A stretch of DNA of 64,000 bases from an uncultured bacterium (lineage in GTDB: Bacteria; Planctomycetota; JAJSAM01; JAJVHW01). The translations under genes and the position numbers were made by a program. Positions within the stretch are counted from its first letter, which is position 1. Every line of letters begins with the position of its first letter. The notes beneath the pieces are model-generated. The model did no database searches, was not told the origin of the DNA, and worked only from the letters and a program-made list of their open reading frames with translations. Shown in pieces: positions 23,240-31,725 of the stretch. The DNA lies in the NCBI GenBank assembly GCA_937996235.1, contig CALKVK010000031.1:186001-250000 (forward strand), read 5' to 3'.

Positions 23240-24238
23240 TCAGCGCTCGCCGGCCGCGTCGAGGAGCAGGTCGCGCAGCGCGGCGTACTCCTCCGGGAAG
23301 TCGAGGTCGTGGTCCGTCAGGTTGAAGACGGCCACGCGCCGGTTGCGCTCGTCCGTGACGATGACGTCGCGCCACGTGACGTCCCAGCGGTGCCACGCAT
23401 CCTGGCGCTTCGTGTCGGAGAGCCACGGGAGCGGCAGGCCGAGCGCGGACACGTACTGCACGTAGGGCTGCTGCCCGTCCTCGTCGATGGCCAGGATGCG
23501 GATGCGCGTCGCCGGGTTCGCGGCGCGGATCTCCGCGTCGATCTGGGCGAGGGAGCCGAACCGGCTCCGGCAGATGCCTCAACCCGAGTGGCCGAAGTAC
23601 CAGGCCGAGATCAGGCCGCGGAAGTCGCGCGGCGAGATGCGGCGGCCGTACGTCGGCGACGCCTCGTTCGTGTCCACGAGGCGGAAGTCGGGCAGCGGGC
23701 CGAAGCCGAGGCGCGCCTCGGCGCGCTCGAGGCGCTGCACGGCGCGGCGCAGCGCCGCCGCCGATGCCGCGGGCGACGGCTCCGCGACGGCGTCGTCGTG
23801 CGCGATGTCGAAGCCGAGGAGCGCGTCCGCGAGCAGCGCCGAGTCGCCCGCGTCGTCGATCTCCGGTCCGCGTGCCGCGAGCTCGTCGCGCTCCGCGCGC
23901 GCCGCGGCGGCGAGTGCGTCGCGGCAGCTCGCGAGGGCGGCGCCGAGCTCGGCGTCGCCCCGGAACGGGCGGGCGAGCTTGCGCGCGCACGCCTTCAGCG
24001 CGGCGAGGTCGTCGAGGAGCACGGGCGAGGGCTTCTCGGCGCGGCGGGCGGCGCGGCGCAGGGCCTGCACCTGGCGGCGCCCGCGCGCGGTCGAGCCGTC
24101 CACGGTCGCCTCGCGCGCGTGCAGCGTCGCGGCGAGCTCGTCGAGGGCGTCGGCGGCCGCCGCCGCCGGGCGGGGAAACGCGACGAGCGCGAGACCCGTG
24201 AGGACCAGGGCGGCGAGGCCGGTGCGCATGGCCTGCAT
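23240..24238 (-). CDS. Secreted thioredoxin-fold selenoprotein with Sec-Gly-Ile-Cys active site
   Basis: 332 residues if the in-frame TGA at 23581-23579 is read as selenocysteine (Sec220); a stop-only reading splits it into 219 and about 112 residues. Residues 1-30 are a signal peptide. Residues 30-165 form a helical, Ala/Arg-rich domain. From about residue 180 a thioredoxin/AhpC-TSA-like fold follows: LPDFRLVDTN, then FRGLISAWYFGHSG-Sec-GIC, and on to IRILAIDEDG and the C-terminal VIVTDERNRRVAVFNL. Sec-X2-Cys sits exactly where thioredoxins have CxxC, and coding continues in the same frame past TGA. A perfect SECIS-like hairpin lies 10 bases after it. It is probably an envelope redox enzyme; the substrate is unknown. 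Confidence 0.85.
23552..23568 (-). promoter_or_regulatory. Bacterial SECIS-like hairpin of the UxxC protein
   Basis: On the coding strand GGAGCC and GGCTCC pair perfectly around the loop GGTTC, starting 11 bases after the UGA. The apical loop begins at +17 and opens with GG, which meets the usual bacterial SECIS rule (a G in the first two loop positions, loop 16-37 bases from UGA). SelB would bind this element during translation. Confidence 0.75.
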
Positions 24239-24360
24239 GGTAGCCGTTCCCGCCCCTCGGGAGGCTTCCGGGCAGCCGCTGGGCGATGCGGCTTCCCTCG
24301 CGACGCCGCCCGGGGCGATACTGGCGCCATCCGAGGACGGGCGACGCGGACGGTGGCACC

Positions 24361-25326
24361 ATGAAGCGCGAATCGGCGATCGATCTCCGAGACCAGTTGA
24401 CGGCGGAGCTGCGGCTCCTCGGGTTCACGACCACGTCGGAGCCGCCCGAGGACGTCGCGTCGGCCGAGCCGCTCCCGATCGGGCTCGGCATCAAGGGCGG
24501 CCTGCGGGGCGAGTGGCTCGTCGCGGTCCGCGTCTACGCGCCGGAGTGGACGAAGGAGACGCGCGCGGCGCTCGCGACGATCCGCATGCGCGCGCACGGC
24601 GAGGTCGACGCGAAGGTGATCGGCACGCCCGTCCTGCAGGCCGGCGGCGGCGGCGCACCCGGCGTCACGCTGCGGTCGGGCTGCCGCATCGGCACGACGA
24701 ACGAGCGCTGGGGCACGGTCGGCTGGTTCGTGACGCTCGTGGGACGCGAGTCCGCCGGGCCGCAGGCGCTCACCTGCGCGCACGTCCTCGCGCGCGACGG
24801 CTCGGCCTCGGTGGACGACCTGATCGTCGTGCCGCCGCTGCCGAACGCCGCGATCCCGACGCACACCATCGTGGGGACCGTCTCGGCCGTCGCGCACGTC
24901 GCGCCGCCGTGGAAGCACATCCGCGTGGATGCCGCCGCCGTGCAGCCGAACAGCGAGACGGCCGTCGATCTGAGCGTCGGCACGCGCGGCCCCGTCCGCG
25001 AGGTGCTCGTGCCGGGCCACGAGGAGACCGTCGTCGTGAAGCACGGCGGCGCAACCGCCGCGACGCTCGGCGCGCTGACCGCGCAGAAGCTCGCGGTGCC
25101 CTGCCGCGACCCGCGCACGGGCGCGAGCATGGTCTTCCTGGATCAGTACGAGATCGAGAGCACCGACCCGACGGGGCGCTTCTCGCGCTCCGGCGACAGC
25201 GGCTCGCTCGTGCTCGAGCCGCGCTCGCACCAGGGCGTCGCGATGCTCATCGGCGGACACGGACCGTTCTCGTACGCGACGCCGCTGAACACCGTCCTCA
25301 CCGAGCTGAACGCGAGTCCGGCGTAG
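24361..25326 (+). CDS. Trypsin-like serine protease (no signal peptide)
   Basis: 321 residues. The chymotrypsin-fold triad can be read as His in LTCAHVLA, Asp in RVDAAAV and Ser in SRSGDSGSLVL. The N-terminal 90 residues form a separate alpha/beta region with RVYAPEWTKETRAAL. No signal peptide or membrane segment is visible, so a cytosolic or unconventionally exported role is suggested. It is divergent from the selenoprotein gene, with 122 bases between starts. Substrate unknown; a catalytically competent triad is likely. Confidence 0.75.
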   Translation: MKRESAIDLRDQLTAELRLLGFTTTSEPPEDVASAEPLPIGLGIKGGLRGEWLVAVRVYAPEWTKETRAALATIRMRAHGEVDAKVIGTPVLQAGGGGAPGVTLRSGCRIGTTNERWGTVGWFVTLVGRESAGPQALTCAHVLARDGSASVDDLIVVPPLPNAAIPTHTIVGTVSAVAHVAPPWKHIRVDAAAVQPNSETAVDLSVGTRGPVREVLVPGHEETVVVKHGGATAATLGALTAQKLAVPCRDPRTGASMVFLDQYEIESTDPTGRFSRSGDSGSLVLEPRSHQGVAMLIGGHGPFSYATPLNTVLTELNASPA

Positions 25327-25474
25327 CTCGCCCACATCGTTCACCATCGCCCGCGCCCGGCGCGTCGCCGGAGTCGCGATTTCTGCGTCGGCGCTCCTCG
25401 AACGGGGTGTTCAACCCCGACTTCGTCGCGCCCCTCGCGCTCGACTGCGTCGAGCGCTCGCGTGCTCGCCGATC

Positions 25475-25495
25475 GCAGCCGCCACCGGCGGCTGC
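25475..25495. terminator. Perfect hairpin in the protease-lgt intergenic region
   Basis: GCAGCCGCC and GGCGGCTGC pair over 9 bases around ACC. It lies 149 bases after the protease stop and 160 bases from the convergent lgt stop, so it may serve both transcripts. Nothing else is supported in 25327-25654. Confidence 0.5.
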
Positions 25496-25654
25496 TCCCG
25501 CGGCGTAGCCGCGGAGGCTCGCACCCTTGACCTCGCGCCTCCGTCTCGGCCGGGACGGACTGCCGCGTGGCGGCGGGGCAGGCGCCACGGCCGCAGCCCT
25601 CGATGCGACTGCGTCACCGCCGCACTCACCGCGAGCGCTGGTGAACGACGCGGG

Positions 25655-26470
25655 CTAGGTGGCCGCCTGCGGCGCACCGCGCCGGAGCGCGCGCACGACG
25701 AGCCAGATGCCGACCGCGATCGCGGGCACGCTGAGCGCCTGACCCATCGTGAACGGCAGGTCCGTCCCCCACTCCTCCTGGCGCTCCTTCACGAACTCGA
25801 CCAGCACCCGCGCGCTGAAGACGAGCGTCAGGAACCAGCCGACGAGCAGGCCGTGCGGCGTCGCGGCGCCGCGGCGCCCGTAGACGAGCGCGAGGAGTGC
25901 GAAGACGCCGAAGTAGGCCGCGGCCTCGTACAGCATCGCCGGGTGCCGCGGCAGGCCGGCGGGGCCGTCCACGCGCGTGAAGACGATTCCGAAGGGGCCG
26001 TCGGTCGGCGTGCCGTAGATCTCGGAGTTGACGAAGTTGCCGAGCCGCACGAAGGCGCCGGCCACGGCCGCCGCGATCGAGACGCGGTCGAGCAGCCACA
26101 GGAAGGGCTGGTCGGCGCGGCGGCGCGCGTGGAACCACAGCGCGGCGACGATGCCGAGCATGCCGCCGTGGCTCGCGAGCCCGCCGTGCCACACGCGCAG
26201 GATCTCCGCGGGGTTCGCGAGGTAGCTGCGCGGCTCGTAGACGAAGCAGTGCACGAGCCGTGCGCCGACGACGGTCCCGATCATCGTCGTGACGAGCAGC
26301 CGCTCGACGTCCTCGACCGGCCGGCCCTCGCGCGCGAACGCGCGGCGCACGATCCAGAACGACGCGAGGAACCCCGCTGCGAAGAACAGCCCGTACCAGC
26401 GGACGACGAGCGGTCCCAGATGGAACGCGTCGGGCTCCGGCCCCCAGGCGAACGCCGCGAGCAGGGTCAT
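25655..26470 (-). CDS. lgt: Prolipoprotein diacylglyceryl transferase
   Basis: 271 residues with about seven membrane segments. The Lgt signature is clear: WHGGLASHGGMLG (catalytic-region His) and later RLGNFVNSEIYG, with HPAMLYEA near the C-terminal third. Lgt transfers diacylglycerol to the lipobox cysteine in the inner membrane, the first step of lipoprotein maturation. The window encodes several likely substrates (the TPR lipoprotein just upstream, the TesA-like esterase, the OmpA-type protein). It begins 31 bases after the TPR lipoprotein gene and may be the last gene of the Tad transcript. Confidence 0.95.
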   Translation of the reverse strand: MTLLAAFAWGPEPDAFHLGPLVVRWYGLFFAAGFLASFWIVRRAFAREGRPVEDVERLLVTTMIGTVVGARLVHCFVYEPRSYLANPAEILRVWHGGLASHGGMLGIVAALWFHARRRADQPFLWLLDRVSIAAAVAGAFVRLGNFVNSEIYGTPTDGPFGIVFTRVDGPAGLPRHPAMLYEAAAYFGVFALLALVYGRRGAATPHGLLVGWFLTLVFSARVLVEFVKERQEEWGTDLPFTMGQALSVPAIAVGIWLVVRALRRGAPQAAT

Positions 26471-26501
26471 GCCGGGCGCCGCGCCGGAGCGGCGCCCCCG
26501 A

Positions 26502-27245
26502 TCACTTCGAGCCGTGCGTCGGCGCGACGCCCGACTCGAGGGCCGTGGCGTGCGCGGCCGCCGGATAGAAGTCCGGGTTCAGCTCGGCGGAGCGCTGGAA
26601 GAGACGCAGCGCCTCGGCCTGCTGGCCCTTGCGCTCGGCCAGGAGCCCGCGGTGGTACGCGATCCGCCACTCCTCGCCGCCGAGCGCCTCGGCCCGGCGC
26701 AGCGCCTGGTCCGTGTTCGCCATGTCGCCGTCGAGGAAGTAGACGCCCGCGAGCACCTCGTAGAGGTACGGCGAGTCCGGCGCCATCGTGAGCTGGCGCT
26801 CGAGCGTGCGCCGCGCCAGCGCGAGGTTGCCGTCGTGCAGCGCCACGCGCGCGCGCAGGATGCCCGCGAACACGTTGTCGGGCTGGAGCTGCAGCACGCG
26901 GTCCGCGAACGACTGCGCACGCTCGAACTCGCCCGCCTCGAACGCGAGCTGCGCGCACGCGAGCAGCGTCGGGGCGTGCCGCGGGTACTCGAGCGCGAGC
27001 TGCTCGAGGCGCGCGCGGACGGCGCCGCTGTCCACGATCACGCGCTCGTCGGCCATGATCGCGCCGTTGTTGCGGCCCGCGGCGCGCGCGGCGTCGAGAT
27101 CCGCGAGGATGTCGGCGAGATGGCGGTCCGGGTCCGCGCCCGAGTGCCGGTCCACGGGCACGTGCGCGCAGCCCGCGAGCAGCGCGAGCGCGCAGGGCGC
27201 GAGGGCGAGCACGATCCGCGTGCGAAGATCACCGAGTCTCGACAT
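26502..27245 (-). CDS. TPR lipoprotein of the Tad locus (TadD-like)
   Basis: 247 residues. A signal peptide ends in the lipobox LLAGC (Cys26). From about residue 75 there are four to five tetratricopeptide repeats, visible as helix pairs with Ala/Gly/Tyr at the usual positions (LACAQLAFEAGEFERAQSFA, LYEVLAGVYFLDGDMANTDQ). In Tad systems the TPR lipoprotein TadD is needed for secretin or pilus assembly. Its position directly after tadC supports that role. Confidence 0.8.
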   Translation of the reverse strand: MSRLGDLRTRIVLALAPCALALLAGCAHVPVDRHSGADPDRHLADILADLDAARAAGRNNGAIMADERVIVDSGAVRARLEQLALEYPRHAPTLLACAQLAFEAGEFERAQSFADRVLQLQPDNVFAGILRARVALHDGNLALARRTLERQLTMAPDSPYLYEVLAGVYFLDGDMANTDQALRRAEALGGEEWRIAYHRGLLAERKGQQAEALRLFQRSAELNPDFYPAAAHATALESGVAPTHGSK

Positions 27246-27268
27246 GCCTCACCTCCCCCTCGGATGCA

Positions 27269-28183
27269 TCATCGGAGGGTTCTCGTCACAGCGTCTACCC
27301 GTTGGGCGAACTCGAAGAATGCAGGGCCGAGCGTCAACACGAACAGCCCCGGAAGAAAACAGATCACGAGCGGGAACACCAGCTTCACCGGCAGCGCCTG
27401 CGCGCGCATCAACGCGGCCTCGCGGCGCCGGTTGCGGAGGTCCTCGGCCTGGTGCCGCAGCACGTCCGACAGGCCGAAGCCGCTGCGCTCCGCCTGGACG
27501 AGGCTCGACACGAAGGTCGAGAACGTCGGCACGTCGATGCGGTCGGCCATGCGCCGCAGGCAGCGCACGCGCGGGACGCCCGAGAGCGTCTCGCGCTGAA
27601 ACGTGCGGAACTCCTGACCCACGATCCCACTGCCCTGCTCGGTGCCGACCAGGCGCGCCACCGCGGAGTCGAAGCCCATGCCCGCCTGTGCCAGGGTCGC
27701 GAGCAGTTCGAGGACGACGGGAAGGTCGCGCTCGACGGCTTCGACGATCTCGCGCCGCCGCCCGCGCACGTAGAGAAGGGGCGCGATCACGATCGTGCAG
27801 CAAAGCAGCACCGGCCCGGCCTTGAGCAGCGGCGCGAAGACTCCCGCGAAGTCGCCGGGGATCCGCTCGAGACCGAGCGCCAGGAAGTCGAACACGCCGA
27901 GCGCCGAGGCGATGGAGCCGACGAGCAGACCGAGGCCGAGCGTCGCGAACGTCGCGACGATGAACAGCAGCGGCGCGCCCGGGCTGCGATAGCCGGCGCG
28001 CGCGAGCCATCCGGCGAGGCCGCCGATCGACTCCTCCTCGTCGGCGTCTCCGTCGAGCGTGGGGTCGCCGACACCGAGGCGCACGCGCGCGCGCCCGCGG
28101 CGCACCGCGACGACGGCGAGCAGGCCCGCGAAGACCAGCACGGCGAGGGGGACGAGCAGGTACGGGAGCGGGAGTTCCATCAC
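27269..28183 (-). CDS. tadC: Tad pilus inner-membrane platform protein TadC
   Basis: 304 residues, type II secretion F domain (GspF family). Hydrophobic segments lie near residues 8-26, 65-85, 110-130 and 275-295. The cytoplasmic F domain reads LPVVLELLATLAQAGMGFDSA and later VQAERSGFGLSDVLR. The GTG start at 28183 is followed directly by ATG (28180), and either may be used. It starts 4 bases after the tadB stop. With TadB it forms the membrane platform for the TadA ATPase. Confidence 0.9.
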   Translation of the reverse strand: MMELPLPYLLVPLAVLVFAGLLAVVAVRRGRARVRLGVGDPTLDGDADEEESIGGLAGWLARAGYRSPGAPLLFIVATFATLGLGLLVGSIASALGVFDFLALGLERIPGDFAGVFAPLLKAGPVLLCCTIVIAPLLYVRGRRREIVEAVERDLPVVLELLATLAQAGMGFDSAVARLVGTEQGSGIVGQEFRTFQRETLSGVPRVRCLRRMADRIDVPTFSTFVSSLVQAERSGFGLSDVLRHQAEDLRNRRREAALMRAQALPVKLVFPLVICFLPGLFVLTLGPAFFEFAQRVDAVTRTLR

Positions 28184-28187
28184 GTGC

Positions 28188-29039
28188 TCAGGACTTCACC
28201 CGCGTCAGGAACGACATCCAGACGAGGCCGATCCCCTCCAGGAAGACGACCGTGGCCGTCAGACCCACGCCGATGCTGGACTTCAGGAAGAGGTCGAAGC
28301 GCTGCGGGTAGGCCTTCCACATGAGGAAGGCCAGGAGGTACGTGATGGCGAGCACCCCGACCACCGACGCGCGGCCCTCCATCGCCTGCGAGCGCACGCG
28401 ACGCGAGAACTCGATGCGGTGGCGCGTGCTCTGGCCCACCGTGGCGAGCGCCGGCGTCAGGCTGCCGCCGACGTTCCAGTGCACGCCGACCGTGAACGAG
28501 AAGAGCTCCGCACTCTCGAGCGGGATGCGCCGCGCGAAGTCGGCGAAGACGACCTCGGGCGTGTCGCCGAGACGCAGGCGCGTCACCACCTCGTCGAGCG
28601 CGCGGCGCGTCGGCTGACGCGCCTCGCCCGCCGCGATCGAGAGCGCGTCCACGAGGCCCGTGCCCGCGCGCAGCGCCGACACGATGAGGTCGATGGCGTC
28701 CGCCACCTGCTCCTCGACGCGCAGCTCGCGCCGCCCGTGGAGGAACTCCTCGAGGATCCAGAGCAGGGAGCCGAGCACGAACGCGAAGGCGAGCGACAGC
28801 CAGAACGCGGCGCCGCCGACCAGGCGGAAGATGAGCGCCGCGGAGATCGCGAGCACGATCGGCAGCCAGCGGTGCCGCACGAGCACCGAGCGCACGCGGC
28901 GCGAGCGCACGGCCTCGCCCTCGTCCACGGCATCGCCCGCGACGCGCGCCAGCGCCGCGTCGCGGCGGTGCGTGCGCCGCGCGAGCAGGAACACCGCGAC
29001 GGCGAGGACGACGATGACGACGACGAACGCCTCAAGCAC
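28188..29039 (-). CDS. tadB: Tad pilus inner-membrane platform protein TadB
   Basis: 283 residues from a GTG start that overlaps tadA by 8 bases. It carries an N-terminal membrane helix, a second hydrophobic pair near residues 60-100, the F-domain cytoplasmic part (AIDLIVSALRAGTGLVDALS) and C-terminal helices near 220-240 and 255-275. It is a paralogue of TadC and works as its partner. Gene order tadA-tadB-tadC is the standard one. Confidence 0.92.
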   Translation of the reverse strand: MLEAFVVVIVVLAVAVFLLARRTHRRDAALARVAGDAVDEGEAVRSRRVRSVLVRHRWLPIVLAISAALIFRLVGGAAFWLSLAFAFVLGSLLWILEEFLHGRRELRVEEQVADAIDLIVSALRAGTGLVDALSIAAGEARQPTRRALDEVVTRLRLGDTPEVVFADFARRIPLESAELFSFTVGVHWNVGGSLTPALATVGQSTRHRIEFSRRVRSQAMEGRASVVGVLAITYLLAFLMWKAYPQRFDLFLKSSIGVGLTATVVFLEGIGLVWMSFLTRVKS

Positions 29040-30471
29040 GGCCGGTGCGCCCTCCCGAGCGGAAGATGCCGAGCGGCACGTCCTCGCCGCGCGCGCGCAG
29101 TTCCTCGACGACGCGCGGCACGACGCCCGTCGGCACGAACTCGCCGATCACACGCCGCTCGCGGCGCCCGCGGCGCTCGAAGCGGAAGATCTCGTGCAGG
29201 AGCGGCGTCGAGCCCTCCATGCCGGAGATCTCGGCGACGCTGACGATGCGTCGCACGCCGTCCTCGAAGCGGTCCACGTGCACGAGGATGTCGATGGCCG
29301 AGACGATCTGCTCGCGGATCGCACGCGACGGCAGGTCCACGCCCGCCATCAGCACCAGCGTCTCGAGGCGGTGCAGCGCGTCGCGGACCGAGTTCGCGTG
29401 GATGGTCGAGAGACCGCCGTCGTGGCCGGTGTTCAGCGCCTGCAGGAGCTCGAGCGCCTCGCCGCCGCGCACCTCGCCGACGATGATGCGCGTGGGCCGC
29501 ATGCGCAGCGCGTTGATGAGCAGGTCGCGCGCCGTCAGCTCGCCGCGGCCCTCGATGTTCGGAGGGCGCGTCTCGAGCCGGACCACGTGCTCCTGGTCGA
29601 GGATCAGCTCGGCCGTGTCCTCGATCGTGAGGATGCGCTCGTCGCTCGGGATCGCCTCGGCCAGGGCGCCGAGGAGCGTCGACTTGCCGGCGCCGGTGCC
29701 GCCGGAGAGCAGCACGTTGCAGCGTCCGCGCACGGCGAACTCGAGGAACGTCATCACGTCCTTCGAGAACATGCCGAGCTGCAGGAGGTCCTCGCGGCGC
29801 AGACGGCGGCGGCCGAAGCGGCGGATGGAGATCGTCGGGTAGTCGATCGAGACCGGCGGGATCGTCGCGTTCACGCGGCTCCCGTCGGGCAGGCGCAGGT
29901 TCACCATGGGCGACGCCTGGTCGATGCGGCGCCCCACGCGCGCCGCGATGCGCTCGATGACGCGCAGGACGTGGTCGGCATCGCGGAAGCGGACCTTGGT
30001 CTTCTCGATGCGGCCGAAGCGCTCCACGTAGACGAGCTCGGGCCCGTTCACGAGGATGTCCGTGACCGCCGGGTCGGCCATCAGCGGGGCGAGGGGGCCG
30101 AGGCCGACGGCCTCCTCCGTGAGCTCGATGGCGAGCCGCTCGCGCTCTTGGTCATTGAGCGTCAGGTGCTCGTCGGCGAGGACGCGGTCCACGAAGTCGC
30201 GGACGAAGCCCTGCACCTCGTCGCGGCGCATGACGCCGGCGCGCTCGCCGATCTCCTCGAGCAGCCGCTCCTGGAGCTGGCCCTTCGTGTGCAGGAAGTC
30301 CGCCCGGCGGCGCGTCCTCGGCAGCGCCTCGTCGTCGGCGCGGTGGCCGATCGCCGCCGTCTCCTCCGGGGTCGGCTGCGACAGCCGCTCCGCGGCGGTC
30401 AGCGTGATCGAGCGGCGGAAGAGGTGACGCGGGTCGCGCGCGGCGCCCGCGTCGTCGCGCGGCTCGCTCAT
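29032..30471 (-). CDS. tadA: Tad pilus assembly ATPase TadA/CpaF
   Basis: 479 residues. Walker A is LLSGGTGAGKSTLL, the Asp box TIEDTAEL, Walker B RIIVGEVRGGEALELL and the His box STIHANS, all typical of the CpaF branch of secretion ATPases. The N-terminal 120 residues are helical and contain LQERLLEEIGERAG. The ATG overlaps the tadZ stop (ATGA). The hexamer powers Flp pilus extension and, in some systems, retraction. Confidence 0.96.
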   Translation of the reverse strand: MSEPRDDAGAARDPRHLFRRSITLTAAERLSQPTPEETAAIGHRADDEALPRTRRRADFLHTKGQLQERLLEEIGERAGVMRRDEVQGFVRDFVDRVLADEHLTLNDQERERLAIELTEEAVGLGPLAPLMADPAVTDILVNGPELVYVERFGRIEKTKVRFRDADHVLRVIERIAARVGRRIDQASPMVNLRLPDGSRVNATIPPVSIDYPTISIRRFGRRRLRREDLLQLGMFSKDVMTFLEFAVRGRCNVLLSGGTGAGKSTLLGALAEAIPSDERILTIEDTAELILDQEHVVRLETRPPNIEGRGELTARDLLINALRMRPTRIIVGEVRGGEALELLQALNTGHDGGLSTIHANSVRDALHRLETLVLMAGVDLPSRAIREQIVSAIDILVHVDRFEDGVRRIVSVAEISGMEGSTPLLHEIFRFERRGRRERRVIGEFVPTGVVPRVVEELRARGEDVPLGIFRSGGRTGRA

Positions 30472-31718
30472 CCGCGGACCTCGTCGGCGGCGAGCTGCGG
30501 CGCACCCGCGGCGACCGCCGCGCCGTTGCTCGACGGCGCGCCGCGCGCGGCGGCGGTCGCGCGCGACTCGTCCTCGCACGCGTCCACGAGGCGCTGCAGC
30601 GCGCGGCCGAAGCCGAAGAGCCCGGGCGCGCGGCAGCCGATCGGCTCGCCGGAGTTCAGCGTGATGAGCACCTTCTTGTCGAAGGGCAGCACGAAGTCGA
30701 TCGGGCGGCCGAGGCGCGTCGCGACGTCCTCGGGCGTGAGGGCGCCGGAGAAGCGCGGCTGCGGGCTGTTCAGCACCACGCGCTGGCGCGCGCGCGGCAC
30801 GCCGAGGCGCTCGATGACGTCGAGGAAGCGCGCCATGCCGATCACGTTCGGCACCGTGCCGCTCGTCACCGAGAAGCACAGCTCCGACAGGTCGAGGATC
30901 GCGACCGCGACGGCGTCGAGCAGCGGGAAGGTGTCGACGATGACGTAGTCGAACGCGCGGCGGCCGACGCTCAGGATGCGCGAGATCTCGACCTCGCCGA
31001 CGGCCGTCGCCTCGACGGCGTCCATCGGCGCGGCGAGGAGGTGCAGGCCCGACGAGTGGCGCACGGCGATCTCGCGCAAGAGCGTCTCGTCGAGGCGCGA
31101 GAGCTCGTGCACGGCGTCCACGATGGTCGTCGGCGGGTCCATGTCGAGCGCCGAGGCGCACACGCCGAGCTGCAGCGACGCGTCCACGAGCAGCACGCGG
31201 CCGGGGTGCCGGCGCGCGAGCGCGCACGCGGCGTTGACCGAGACCGTGGACTTGCCGACGCCGCCCTTGTTGCTCACGAACGACACGATGCGCCCGGCGC
31301 GCCCGCGCGCCGTGGCGGTGCCGCCGACGTAGCGGTCCACGATCTCCTGGAACTCGGTCGAGGAGAGCGGACGGCGCACGAAGTCGCGGATGCGCGCGCG
31401 CAGCGCGCCGATCAGCAGCGAGTCCTCGCTGCCCTCCGCGCGCAGCAGGTCGGCGTGGTACGCGCCCACGACGACCGCCTCGGGCGCGACGAACTCGACG
31501 TCGCGCGTGAACGCGCGCAGCGCGTCGAGGTCGGTCGAGAGGGGCACGACGACGAGGTCGGGCGCGCGGTTGCGCGCGGCCTCCGCGCCCTCGCGCAGTC
31601 CGGGGGCGGTGTGCACGAGGCAGCGCGCGCGCGGGAGCGCCCCGACGGCGGAGCGGACCTCGTCCTCGAGGGACTCGTCCGAGCCGGCGACGAGGACGTG
31701 CAGGGTGCGGGAGCTCAT
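30468..31718 (-). CDS. tadZ: Tad pilus localisation ATPase TadZ/CpaE
   Basis: 416 residues. Residues 1-125 form a receiver-like alpha/beta domain, probably atypical in its phospho-acceptor region. A ParA/MinD-type deviant Walker A (SNKGGVGKSTVSVN) follows, with VLLVDASLQLG and YVIVDTFPLLD as further nucleotide-site blocks. CpaE/TadZ marks the pole or site of pilus assembly. The Ala-rich C-terminal tail of about 30 residues is extra. It is 7 bases from the TadG-like gene and overlaps tadA. Confidence 0.92.
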   Translation of the reverse strand: MSSRTLHVLVAGSDESLEDEVRSAVGALPRARCLVHTAPGLREGAEAARNRAPDLVVVPLSTDLDALRAFTRDVEFVAPEAVVVGAYHADLLRAEGSEDSLLIGALRARIRDFVRRPLSSTEFQEIVDRYVGGTATARGRAGRIVSFVSNKGGVGKSTVSVNAACALARRHPGRVLLVDASLQLGVCASALDMDPPTTIVDAVHELSRLDETLLREIAVRHSSGLHLLAAPMDAVEATAVGEVEISRILSVGRRAFDYVIVDTFPLLDAVAVAILDLSELCFSVTSGTVPNVIGMARFLDVIERLGVPRARQRVVLNSPQPRFSGALTPEDVATRLGRPIDFVLPFDKKVLITLNSGEPIGCRAPGLFGFGRALQRLVDACEDESRATAAARGAPSSNGAAVAAGAPQLAADEVRG

Positions 31719-31725
31719 CGGTGCG

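Noticed and set aside
25327..25654. Possible extension of the protease gene or a hidden small gene
   Set aside because: The protease has a normal stop and complete fold; the gap shows only a hairpin and no frame with coding character on either strand.
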